This document shows, piece after piece, positions 46,560 through 56,600 of a DNA stretch of 64,000 bases. Position 1 is the first letter of the stretch, and the number at the start of each line of letters is the position of its first letter. The notes beneath the pieces were generated by a model. That model had not been told where the DNA came from. It saw only the letters and a program-made list of their open reading frames with translations, and did no database searches. The stretch is from Corallincola holothuriorum (GTDB lineage: Bacteria; Pseudomonadota; Gammaproteobacteria; Enterobacterales; Neiellaceae), in contig NZ_QPID01000001.1 of the NCBI RefSeq assembly GCF_003336225.1, positions 310,001 through 374,000 of the forward strand, in the 5' to 3' direction. Both the position numbers and the translations under genes were made by a program.

Positions 46560-48695
46560 ATGACAACAGGGCAATCCCGTTTTATCAGACGACCCATAGC
46601 CAAAGGTATTTCTATCGCACTGCTGGCCTTATCTGGCCATCAAGCCGCAAATGCAGTGACTTTCGACTGGGGTGAAATTGAGGGCTCTTTTGACTCTACT
46701 TTCACCGTCGGTGCAAGCTGGCGGGTTGAAGATCGTGACTATGATCTGATTGGTAAGTCAAACCAACCTGAATTCAATAATTCAACCAATAATTGGCAGG
46801 GTTATGATCCTGTCACTAATCCGATATTTGATCCTGCGACAGTTTGGGCCAACCCAACGGGGATATATTCAACCAATAGCGACAATGCGAACCTGACGTA
46901 TGACGCTGGGGATTCATTTTCTCAGATCGTTAAAGGTGTGCATGAGCTTGAGTTGAACTATCAAAACTTCGGGCTCTTTGTTCGTGGCATGTATTTCTAT
47001 GACTTTGCCATGATGGACACAGATGAATGGGATAATCCGGTAACCGGAGAGTCTTATGATCCTTGTCGCGACGGTGAAGCGAAAGATGAAGTTTGCCGCG
47101 ATATTCGACTGCTGGATGCCTACATTACTGCAGACTTTGATTTAGGCGAAAATGGCGATATGCCGTTGTCTTTGCGTCTAGGTGACCAAGTAGTTAACTG
47201 GGGTGAAAGTACCTTTATTCCTCACGGTCTTAGTGAAATTGTTCCTGTTGATATTGCACAGTTACGAACCCCAGGCGCAGAACTGCGAGAGGCGTTTATT
47301 CCTGTAGGCATGTTGTTTGCCTCCTTGGGCCTGACGGAGAACGTCACTTTAGAAGCTTTTTACCAATATGATTGGGAAAAGTCAGTCTTACCACCGCCCG
47401 GCTCATACTTTTCAACCAATGACTTCGCTGGTTCGGGCGGCCATTTGAATACTGTACAGTTACAGTTCGCGCAAAACCCCGATCAAGATCTGGATGGCTT
47501 AGTGTCACGCCTGAACGGCTTGGATGGCCAGTACCAAGCGTTAACAGGGATGAGCCTCCAGCAGCTCATGGATAACTGGGATGTTTTGCCGTCAGAAGTG
47601 CAGGATCAGGTAGCCGGTTTGTATATTGCTTCCGGTACGGAACAAGCACTGAAAATCGGTACGGAGACGCCTGATGATGGCGGCCAATACGGTATTAAGC
47701 TGGGCTGGTTCGTTCCCGAGTTAAACGATACTGAATTTGGCTTCTACTATGTTAACTATCACAGCCGTCGTCCGATTATCTCAGGCTATGCATCTAATTT
47801 TTGTGTAGATCCTAACTCTGGCGTGTGTGCTGGCGATAGCAGTGTTGTTGATGATCTGAATATGATCGCAGCCAACACGATTGATAATGACAACGTCAGC
47901 GAGCTGACTGCATTTACCCGCGGGGTTTTAGTTTACCCTGAAGATATCAATATGTTCGGTTTGAGCTTCAACACCGGTATTGGTGATACGTCTGTTGCTG
48001 GTGAGGTGAGTCACCGCCAAGATGAACCTCTTCAGATCGATGATGTGGAATTGTTATTTGCGTTTATGCCAGAGCAGTTGGCAAATGCGGACCCTGACAC
48101 CTACGGCGCATTAGCCGGTATTTCGCAGCTTGATGCGCCGGCGCCCGGCGGTTGGGTTGATGGCTATGTCGAGTCAGATACTACTCAGATGCAGTTTACA
48201 TTGACGCACCTGTTTGGTCCTACATGGGGCGCAGATAATTTCTTCGCGTTGGTTGAATTTGGCGGCATCTATATTCATGACATGCCAGACCATGATGATC
48301 TTCGTTTAAATGCACCGGGTACCGATCGCAGTGGTGGTTTCCCAGAGAAACAAGGCCTTGAGCTGGCCGTTCAGGATGGTGTTGAAACAAACCCATTCCC
48401 GGATGATTTTTCATGGGGTTACCGCTTACGCACACAGTTTGTTTTCAATGATGTGTTCTCTGGCGTAAATATGTCACCGCGTTTGTTCTTTGCTCACGAT
48501 GTATCGGGTACCACCCCCGATCCGTTATTCATGTTCATTGAAGAACGCAAATCAGCCGGTTTAGGTGTAGGCTTTGACTATCTACAGCGTTGGAGTGCTG
48601 ACTTTAGCTACAACACCTTTTGGGACGGTAAAGGCACATCCAATCGTATGGAAGATCGTGACTTCGTTTCTTTCAATATCAAGTATTCGATCTAA
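46560..48695 (+). CDS. DUF1302 family outer-membrane protein
   Basis: About 711 residues from ATG 46560, with GGGGAG before it. A signal peptide ends near ANA (residue about 32), followed by VTFDWGEIEGSFDSTFTVGASWR, the usual start of the mature DUF1302 chain. The body is Asp/Asn/Tyr-rich with many alternating beta strands (SLRLGDQVVNWGESTFIPHGLSEIVPVDI, then a C-terminal VSFNIKYSI), and the chain ends in aromatic/hydrophobic residues as outer-membrane barrels do. It is the first gene of a four-gene set with DUF1329, YCF48-like and MMPL genes, and a channel or receptor role for a hydrophobic compound is inferred. Confidence 0.87.
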   Translation: MTTGQSRFIRRPIAKGISIALLALSGHQAANAVTFDWGEIEGSFDSTFTVGASWRVEDRDYDLIGKSNQPEFNNSTNNWQGYDPVTNPIFDPATVWANPTGIYSTNSDNANLTYDAGDSFSQIVKGVHELELNYQNFGLFVRGMYFYDFAMMDTDEWDNPVTGESYDPCRDGEAKDEVCRDIRLLDAYITADFDLGENGDMPLSLRLGDQVVNWGESTFIPHGLSEIVPVDIAQLRTPGAELREAFIPVGMLFASLGLTENVTLEAFYQYDWEKSVLPPPGSYFSTNDFAGSGGHLNTVQLQFAQNPDQDLDGLVSRLNGLDGQYQALTGMSLQQLMDNWDVLPSEVQDQVAGLYIASGTEQALKIGTETPDDGGQYGIKLGWFVPELNDTEFGFYYVNYHSRRPIISGYASNFCVDPNSGVCAGDSSVVDDLNMIAANTIDNDNVSELTAFTRGVLVYPEDINMFGLSFNTGIGDTSVAGEVSHRQDEPLQIDDVELLFAFMPEQLANADPDTYGALAGISQLDAPAPGGWVDGYVESDTTQMQFTLTHLFGPTWGADNFFALVEFGGIYIHDMPDHDDLRLNAPGTDRSGGFPEKQGLELAVQDGVETNPFPDDFSWGYRLRTQFVFNDVFSGVNMSPRLFFAHDVSGTTPDPLFMFIEERKSAGLGVGFDYLQRWSADFSYNTFWDGKGTSNRMEDRDFVSFNIKYSI

Positions 48696-48712
48696 CGGGG
48701 AAGAGAACAACA

Positions 48713-50074
48713 ATGATAAAAATTACTCTCGTTGCGTCAGCAATTTCGATGATTTTCGCAGTGTCTGTTCAAGCCAAGGTCTCAGAGGCTGAAGCGGCAA
48801 AATTGGGTGACACTCTTACACCTATTGGTGCCGAAAAAGCGGGTAACGCCGATGGCAGTATCCCGCCTTGGGAAGGGGGCATTACGGCCCCTCCAGCTTC
48901 TTACGAAACGGGTATGCATCACCCTAATCCTTATCCTGAAGATAAGGTGTTGTACACCATCACGAAAGAGAACCTGGCGGAACACCAGGAACTCCTCACA
49001 CCAGGGCAGATCGCGCTGTTTAATACCTACCCAGACAGCTTTAAAATGAGCGTGTATCCGACTCGGCGCAGCGCGTCATTTCCGCAAGTGGCCTACGATT
49101 GGACAAAAACCAATGCCACGAGAGCGGAATTGGTTGATGGAGGTAATGGTTTAAAGAATGCCGCTATTGGTACTCCATTTCCTATTCCTGCCAACGGTCT
49201 GGAAGTGATTTGGAATCACCTGACCCGTTATCGTGGCCAAGCTTTAACTAGGAAAGCAGGGCAAGCGGCACCGACGGCTAATGGCTCTTATACCTATATC
49301 GGCCTAGATGAAGCTCTGTTGCTACCCTACAACAATTCAAATGCCGATCCCGCAGTACTTGAAGAGACAAACATTCTTTTCAAATTTAAGCAAAAAGTAA
49401 CCCAACCAGCTCGCCTTGCAGGCACGGCGTTGTTGGTTCACGAAACCATGGATCAGATAAAAACGCCACGCCAAGCATGGACCTACAACACCGGTCAACG
49501 TCGCGTGCGTCGTGCCCCCAATGTTGCTTATGATGCTCCAGGCACAGCAGCCGATGGCTTAAGAACGACTGACGACTATGACATGTTTAATGGTTCGCCA
49601 AACCGTTACAACTGGACACTGGTGGGTAAGAAGGAATTGCTTATTCCTTACAATACTTATGAGTTACATAGTGACAAACTCGCCTATGACGATATTTTGA
49701 AAGCAGGACATATCAACCCTGAATATGTGCGCTACGAAAAGCATCGTGTATGGGTGGTTGAAGCTAATCTGAAAGAAGGCATCAGCCATATCTATAAGAA
49801 GCGGGTGTTTTATATCGATGAAGATAGCTGGCAGGTGAGTGTTGCCGATATGTACGACAACCGTGACCAACTCTATCGGGTCGCGATGGCGCACGGGCTA
49901 AACTATTATGAATTGCCTGCCCATTGGTCGACACTGGAAGTCTTTCATGACTTGAACTCGAAGCGCTATATCGCCATTGGCTTAGATAATCAGGAGGCGA
50001 TGTATAACTTCGGCGTAGAACTAAAGGATAATGCATTTAGTGCGTCGGCACTTCGTAAAGAGGGTCGCCGTTAA
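48713..50074 (+). CDS. DUF1329 family periplasmic protein
   Basis: A 453-residue exported protein with a signal peptide (MIKITLVASAISMIFAVSVQA) and the DUF1329 hallmark LGDTLTPIGAEKAGNADGSIPPWEGG. Later blocks (RRVRRAPNVAYDAPGT, GSPNRYNWTLVGKKELLIPYN, RVWVVEANLKEGISHIYKKRVFYIDEDSW) match the family, whose fold is related to LolA-type lipoprotein/lipid carriers. It would shuttle a hydrophobic ligand through the periplasm. It begins 17 bases after the DUF1302 stop and is followed by a terminator hairpin at 50087-50108. Confidence 0.87.
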   Translation: MIKITLVASAISMIFAVSVQAKVSEAEAAKLGDTLTPIGAEKAGNADGSIPPWEGGITAPPASYETGMHHPNPYPEDKVLYTITKENLAEHQELLTPGQIALFNTYPDSFKMSVYPTRRSASFPQVAYDWTKTNATRAELVDGGNGLKNAAIGTPFPIPANGLEVIWNHLTRYRGQALTRKAGQAAPTANGSYTYIGLDEALLLPYNNSNADPAVLEETNILFKFKQKVTQPARLAGTALLVHETMDQIKTPRQAWTYNTGQRRVRRAPNVAYDAPGTAADGLRTTDDYDMFNGSPNRYNWTLVGKKELLIPYNTYELHSDKLAYDDILKAGHINPEYVRYEKHRVWVVEANLKEGISHIYKKRVFYIDEDSWQVSVADMYDNRDQLYRVAMAHGLNYYELPAHWSTLEVFHDLNSKRYIAIGLDNQEAMYNFGVELKDNAFSASALRKEGRR

Positions 50075-50086
50075 ACAAGTGCACTA

Positions 50087-50108
50087 GCGGGTCGGACGAC
50101 CCGCTTTT
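50087..50108 (+). terminator. Terminator hairpin after the DUF1329 gene
   Basis: GCGGGTC (50087-50093), loop GGAC, GACCCGC (50098-50104), followed by TTTT-C-TTTT. Since the YCF48-like gene starts 25 bases later, it may be an attenuator rather than the operon end. Confidence 0.65.
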
Positions 50109-50132
50109 CTTTTCTGACAATTTGAGTATTTC

Positions 50133-51152
50133 ATGGGTCGCATAGCTAGTTTTTGGGTGAGCCTTATTGGTGCTTCAGCCCTTTTTTCTGCTTCATCAAT
50201 TGCAGGTTCCGATTCGAAGGCACTTATGGTGCCTAATGTCACTAAGGCGTTAACATTAGATTTTTTCTCCGCGCAGAAACAACATTATGCCGTCGGTGAG
50301 AGGGGGCATATCCTCAAGTCTGATGATGGCGTCAACTGGATCCAGCTAGAGGTTCCAATAAAAACCACATTAACACGTTCGTTTTTTGTCGATGATGGCC
50401 AAGGATGGGTAGTTGGTCATGAAGCATCCGTACTGCACACAATCGATGGCGGTGAGTCGTGGGAGATCCAGCATGCCTGGTTAAAAGAGGATCGCCCATT
50501 ACTGGATCTGGTATTCCTCACTGAACAACACGGTATTGCGGTCGGCGCTTACGGTTTATACCTAGAGACAACCGACGGTGGTAATAATTGGCACCAAAGA
50601 TTTCTCACGGAACTGTTACATGAGGAAGATCGTGAATATCTCACAGAGATCCGGCTAGAGGATGAACAAGCATACCTTGAAGAGCTAAACAGTTTGCTAC
50701 CACACTTTAATGCGATCACCAGAGTGGGAGAGCGTTTGGTGATGGTTGGTGAAATGGGGCTGGTTGCAGCGAGTGACGACAATGGTGCCAGTTGGCATAG
50801 TTTAGAGGCAAGCTACGAGGGGTCGTTCTTCTCGGTATTGGCGCTTAATAATCACGATTTCATGGTGGCGGGTTTACGAGGCACGGTACTGCGATATCAA
50901 GCTGGGATGTGGTCAAATATCTCGTTGGACCAACCCATCACGATCAACAATATGGTTAATTCTGAAACGGGTGTATGGGCGTTAGGTAATGGAGGTCATT
51001 ACTATATTGTTGATGGAGATAGTGGGCGCAATCAACACTTCCAGCTGTCAACCACCCCGGCGTTACTCGATGTTTTGTTCTCCGGCACAGTACCGGTGAT
51101 GGCAAGCGCCGATGGCATATTGATCGAACCGCAGCTAAAAGCGGCAAATTAA
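50133..51152 (+). CDS. YCF48/BNR-repeat periplasmic protein
   Basis: A 339-residue exported protein with a signal peptide (cleavage near SIAG) and a beta-propeller built from repeats of the HCF136/YCF48 type, for example GERGHILKSDDGVNWIQL, VGHEASVLHTIDGGESWEI, VGAYGLYLETTDGGNNWHQR and AASDDNGASWHSL. The plant/cyanobacterial relatives help assemble photosystem II, but the bacterial proteins beside MMPL genes are probably assembly or accessory factors of the transport set. The stop is ten bases before the MMPL gene. Confidence 0.85.
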   Translation: MGRIASFWVSLIGASALFSASSIAGSDSKALMVPNVTKALTLDFFSAQKQHYAVGERGHILKSDDGVNWIQLEVPIKTTLTRSFFVDDGQGWVVGHEASVLHTIDGGESWEIQHAWLKEDRPLLDLVFLTEQHGIAVGAYGLYLETTDGGNNWHQRFLTELLHEEDREYLTEIRLEDEQAYLEELNSLLPHFNAITRVGERLVMVGEMGLVAASDDNGASWHSLEASYEGSFFSVLALNNHDFMVAGLRGTVLRYQAGMWSNISLDQPITINNMVNSETGVWALGNGGHYYIVDGDSGRNQHFQLSTTPALLDVLFSGTVPVMASADGILIEPQLKAAN

Positions 51153-51162
51153 GGTAGTAAAA

Positions 51163-53487
51163 ATGGGACTTTCTAGAACGGTCGACCTCTGCGAGTTAGC
51201 TATTTTTCGTCACAGAGGGGCCGTGATTACGCTGTTTGCCTTGATGACCGGCTTTCTGTTGTACCAAGCCACCATGCTTCGTATGGATGCTGGTTTTATA
51301 AAGAATATCCCGTTGCATCACCCCTATATGAAAACCTACATGAAGCATCAAAAGGATTTTGGTGGTGCGAACTCCGTGTTGGTCGCGGTAAGGGCAAAGT
51401 CAGGCGATATATCTAACCCGAAATTTTTTAAGACATTAAAGAAAGTTCATGATCAACTGTTCTTTATTCCCGGTGTTAATCGCACCGCTGTATCGTCTGT
51501 CTATTCACCAAGCACGCGCTTTGTCGAAGTTGTAGAGGACGGTTTTGCCGGTGGCCCGGTTATTCCTGCTGACTTTGATCCTGATGATCTGCAGGATTTG
51601 GAGAAGGTAAGGGAGAATATTAATAAGGCCGGTATTGTCGGGCGTCTTGTTTCTGAAGATTTTTCAGCGGCCATGGTTCGGGCCAGCTTACTTGAGTTTA
51701 ACCCTGAAACAGGAGAGAAGCTTGATGTATTGGCGCTAGCTTCGCAGCTTGAGGAACAGATACGCGCGGAGTATGGCGATGACGATATAGATATTCATAT
51801 TATCGGTTTTGCAAAGATGATCGGTGACATCGCCGATGGCGCAAAATCTGTCGTGACGTTTTTTGCTATCGCTTTTGCCATCACGGCGGTCTTGGTGTTT
51901 ATTTTTAGTGGCTCACTGCCGATGACTGTATTGGCGTTGTCATGCTCTCTCGTCGCTGTCGTTTGGCAGGTCGGATTGCTGACTGTGCTTGGCTTCGGCT
52001 TAGATCCTATGTCGATATTAGTGCCGTTTCTGGTGTTCGCTATTGGTGTGAGTCATGGCGTGCAGATGATCAATTCGGTTGGTCGGTTGTGCAGTCAGGG
52101 AATGACAGGGAAAGAAGCCGCACAACTCAGCTTCCGCAGATTGCTGGTACCAGGTGGGATAGCCTTACTCTCCGATACGATCGGTTTTCTCACCATTCTT
52201 TCTATAGATATCGGAATAATCCGTGAGCTAGCGATTACAGCTAGCTTAGGTGTTGCCGTTATTATTTTAACCAACCTCATTTTACTGCCAGTACTACTTA
52301 GTTATACGTTCAAATCAGCAAACGCAGATTGTCATACGGAACCTCGGGTTTCTAGAGTGAACTGGCTGTTCCAGATCGCTGCTATGTGTGCCGATAAACG
52401 GGTCGCTGCGGTAATCCTGATAGGTGCAGCTGTCTTGTTTGGCGCATCATGGAAATACGCTGAGAAGATGCAAATTGGTGACTTACAGGCGGGGGCGCCG
52501 CAGTTACATGCGGATAGTCGTTATAATCAGGATACTTTCTTAATCACAGAAAAATTTTCTGTCAGTGTTGACATTATTACCGTGATTACGGAAACCAAAG
52601 AGGAAGCCTGTACTTACCATGAGTACATGAATGCCATTGATGAATTTCAATGGCGCCTAAGTAGCTTACCTGGGGTGCAATCAGTTGTTAGTTTGCCTAG
52701 TATCGCAAAGAAGGTGAATGAAGGGTATAACGAGGGCAGTGCTCGCTGGCGAACGCTGCCGTTTGAAACCGCTTCATTGGTTCAAACTGTCGCCCGGGTC
52801 CCGACCTCTTCAGGATTGCTCAATGGTGACTGCAGTGTGCTACCTATCTATATTTTCCTTAAGGATCATAAAGCTAAGACGATACAAGACGTGGTTGACG
52901 CGGTAAAAGAACTACGTCGCGAATATGAACGTCCGGATCTTAGATTTAGGTTAGCATCGGGTCCGGTAGGGGTGATGGCTGCTAAAAATGAAGCGGTCAG
53001 CGCAGCACAAGCGCCAATGTTGCTGTACGTTTATAGCGCAGTGATTATTCTCTGCTTGATCAGCTTCCGTTCTTTACGCGCAACGATCTCAGTTGTGTTG
53101 CCGCTTTATGTCGTGTCGACGATGGCTCAGGCATTGATGACCATATTAGACATTGGTTTGACCGTCGCAACGTTACCGGTGATCGCTCTTGGTGTTGGCA
53201 TTGGGGTTGATTACGGTATCTATATTTTGTCGACCATGGTCGGGCGGTTAAGCCAGGGCGTATCGGTTAAGACGGCCTATTTAGAAGCACTGCGAGAGCG
53301 TGGTAATGCCGTACTTTTCACCGGCTTCACCCTCGCTATCGGTGTCAGTACTTGGTTTTTCTCGGCGCTCAAGTTTCAGGTCGATATGGGTATTTTGTTA
53401 ACCTTTATGTTCTTGGTGAACATGCTCGGTGCGATCATTTTACTCCCCGCATTGGCCAGTTTCTTTTGGCCAAAACAAAGCAAGTAA
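51163..53487 (+). CDS. RND-superfamily MMPL-type transporter
   Basis: A 774-residue inner-membrane protein with twelve predicted helices: one N-terminal, a large periplasmic loop, five helices, a second loop and six helices. MMPL/sterol-sensing features include FLVFAIGVSHGVQMINS in the first half and GVGIGVDYGIYILSTM in the second, the proton-relay helices. It should use the proton gradient to move a hydrophobic compound, and together with the three genes before it would span the envelope. Related transporters move lipids, hopanoids or sterols, but the cargo here is unknown. Confidence 0.88.
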   Translation: MGLSRTVDLCELAIFRHRGAVITLFALMTGFLLYQATMLRMDAGFIKNIPLHHPYMKTYMKHQKDFGGANSVLVAVRAKSGDISNPKFFKTLKKVHDQLFFIPGVNRTAVSSVYSPSTRFVEVVEDGFAGGPVIPADFDPDDLQDLEKVRENINKAGIVGRLVSEDFSAAMVRASLLEFNPETGEKLDVLALASQLEEQIRAEYGDDDIDIHIIGFAKMIGDIADGAKSVVTFFAIAFAITAVLVFIFSGSLPMTVLALSCSLVAVVWQVGLLTVLGFGLDPMSILVPFLVFAIGVSHGVQMINSVGRLCSQGMTGKEAAQLSFRRLLVPGGIALLSDTIGFLTILSIDIGIIRELAITASLGVAVIILTNLILLPVLLSYTFKSANADCHTEPRVSRVNWLFQIAAMCADKRVAAVILIGAAVLFGASWKYAEKMQIGDLQAGAPQLHADSRYNQDTFLITEKFSVSVDIITVITETKEEACTYHEYMNAIDEFQWRLSSLPGVQSVVSLPSIAKKVNEGYNEGSARWRTLPFETASLVQTVARVPTSSGLLNGDCSVLPIYIFLKDHKAKTIQDVVDAVKELRREYERPDLRFRLASGPVGVMAAKNEAVSAAQAPMLLYVYSAVIILCLISFRSLRATISVVLPLYVVSTMAQALMTILDIGLTVATLPVIALGVGIGVDYGIYILSTMVGRLSQGVSVKTAYLEALRERGNAVLFTGFTLAIGVSTWFFSALKFQVDMGILLTFMFLVNMLGAIILLPALASFFWPKQSK

Positions 53488-53492
53488 TCGAG

Positions 53493-53516
53493 AAGGCCGC
53501 ATTTGCGGCCTTTTTT
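53493..53516 (+). terminator. Rho-independent terminator after the MMPL gene
   Basis: AAGGCCGCA (53493-53501) and TGCGGCCTT (53504-53512) form a tight hairpin followed by a six-T run (53511-53516), directly after the stop codon. Confidence 0.85.
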
Positions 53517-53661
53517 GTAAAGTTTGCGAAACAAAACAAGTGATTGGACACATTGTAGGATCTCATATCTAAGCTAACCTAAGAGCTAAAGACCAGTTCA
53601 AAATAGTAAAGACAAAAACAAGGCACTGGTCTTATAACAACAAGCCTGCAAGGTGATATTT

Positions 53662-56600
53662 ATGGCCCAACATGAAGCCAACTTCTCTGTACTCCTAGAA
53701 CGATTGAATTCACTGATATATACCAAGCTTCCACAACAGGAAGCCGTTATGGTCGAGCAGTTAGCTCAACGTTTATATCGCAATATTTCTTTAGAGGATC
53801 TCGCTGGCCGCAGTGACAGTGATCTTTATGGCGGCGTGATGAGCCTTTGGCATCTGATGCAATCCCATGACCTTGAGCATCCAAGCATTGAAGTGTTTAA
53901 CCCAGAAGTAGCAAGCCATGGCTGGCATTCAAACCACACCATCATAGAGTTAATTCAACAAGATACACCGTTCATGGTGGATTCGTTGCGGATGGCGTTA
54001 AAACGCCTGGGGATCACCGCCCACTTACTGCTCAATGCGCCGCTCTCGATAGAGGTGAAAGACGGCGAAATATCCGCGTTGCAGCAGCTTGATGCCAACG
54101 CTGAGCGCAACATAACCGCATTTCATGTCGAGATAGATCGGCAAACCTCAGAGAGTGATAGGCATAAGATAGCCGAAGAGTTGGCATCAGTATTTCGCGA
54201 CGTAGCACTTGCGGTGGCAGATTGGATGCCAATGCAGACGCAACTGCAATCGGTGCTAGCCAGCCTTGAAAGCGCTCCGTTTCCAGGAAATGAGGAGGAG
54301 CGCCACGAGGCGATCGAGTTCTTAGCCTGGGTTAAAAACCATAACTTCACTCTGATGGGGTATCGAGAATACAAAGTCGAGGCGGTGAAAGGCGATCACA
54401 TCTTAAGTCAGGTGGATGGCTCTAGCTTGGGCTTGATGCGCTCCAGCCATACTAAACGCTCACGTAATTTAAGCTCATTGCCGACCAGCGCCAGAGAAAA
54501 TGCGTTAGATAGCAGCCTGTTGGTACTAACTAAGACAAACTCAAAATCGCGCGTTCATCGACCGGCATATATTGATTATATCGGTATCAAGCAATTTGAC
54601 GGTAAAGGTAAGGTGATCGGCGAGCACCGATTTATCGGCCTCTATGCGGCGTCAGTTTATAACCAGAGTGCGACACAGGTACCGCTGATCCGTAATAAGC
54701 TTGAAAGAGTGATGGCAGGCTCTGGCTACGCCGTTGGCTCCCATGCCTACAAAGCGCTTCTGAATATTCTTGAAACTTACCCACGCGACGAACTATTGCA
54801 AAGCCCAGAGTCCGAACTGTTGAACATTGGGCTCGGCGTGCTGCAAATGCAAGAGCGTGACATGACTCGTCTGTTTGTGCGCCGGGATCTTTTTGGCAGA
54901 TTCTTCTCCTGCATGGTTTATGTACCGAAGGAGCGTTACAACACATTGTTGCGACAACAAACGCAGTCGATTTTGAAGCGATACTTTAACAGCGTCGAAC
55001 CGGTTGAGTTTACGACGTTCTTTTCAGAGTCGGTACTCGCGCGCACCCACTACATAGTGCATGTCAAAGATAATACGATGGATATCGATGTGAAGCAGAT
55101 TGAACAGAACTTAATCGAAGCGGCGCGCTCATGGGAAGACAAATTCCAGGATGCACTACTTGGGCAATTTGGTGAGGAGGAGGGCAAAAGGCTGCATCAG
55201 AAATATGCTGACGGCTTTCCTCGCGGTTACAAAGATGATGTGCTTCCTGGTAGTGTACTCGCAGATATTGAACAGCTAGAACGTCTGACTGAACAACACC
55301 GTTTGGGTATGCTGTTTTACCGCGCTCAGGAGGAAAAACAGAGCTCAAAAGAGGTGAGGTTAAAGCTCTATCATCAAGACCTGCCGTTGCATCTTTCGGA
55401 TATCTTGCCGCTATTAGAAAACATGGGCTTACGTGTAATTGGTGAGCGTCCATATAAGATCCGCGATAACAGCGGGTTGCTGCATTGGGTGCTCGAGTTT
55501 CATATGGCCCATACCAATGAAAAGCCACTCGATATCAGTAAAGTCCAGGGGCGCTTTGTTGAAGCGCTGAGCGGCGTATGGGATGGGATTTATGAAAATG
55601 ATGGATTTAATCGGCTGATCTTAAGTGCCGGTCTAACTGGGCGACAGGTTTCTATGTTACGTGCATATGCCAAGTATATGCGCCAGATTGGCAGTAGTTT
55701 TAGCCAGCAATATATTGAAGAAACACTCTCGCGCTATCCAGCGATCGCCCGTCAACTGTTGGCAATATTTGAAACTAAGTTTAGTCCAGCGATTCAGCAA
55801 AGAGATCTCTCTCTATTATTGATTGAACTCGAAGCATCGCTTGAAAGTGTCAGCAGCCTAGATGACGACCGAATAATTCGCCGCTATGCCGAATTAGTTG
55901 AAGCGACATTACGCACTAACTACTACCAGGCGTTAAGCGATGGCCGTGATAAAACGTACATCTCTTTCAAATTGTCGCCTGAACATATCTCTGATGTGCC
56001 ACTGCCGCTACCCAGATTTGAAGTGTTTATCTATTCACCGCGGGTGGAAGGGGTTCATCTACGCGGCGGTAAAGTAGCCCGTGGAGGATTGCGCTGGTCT
56101 GATCGTCGGGAAGATTTTCGTACCGAAGTGCTCGGCTTAGTTAAAGCTCAGCAAGTTAAAAATACAGTGATTGTGCCCGTCGGGGCGAAAGGCGGTTTTG
56201 TTTGTAAAAAATTACCTGGCAGCAATGACCGCGAAGCATTTCTAGCCGAAGGGCAAGCGTGCTACCGCACCTTTATTCGCGGTTTATTGGATATCACTGA
56301 CAACGTAATTGAAGGCAAGGTCATTCCGCCGAGTAACGTGGTTCGCCATGATGAAGATGACACATATCTGGTTGTCGCGGCAGACAAAGGAACCGCCACT
56401 TTTTCTGATATCGCCAATGAAATATCCGCACAGTACGACTTTTGGTTAGGGGACGCATTTGCCTCAGGTGGTAGCGTAGGATACGACCACAAAAAGATGG
56501 GGATTACGGCTAGAGGGGCGTGGGAATCGGTAAAACGTCACTTCAGAGAGATCGGTGTCGATTGTCAGCAGGATGAGTTCACCTGCGTTGGTGTTGGTGA

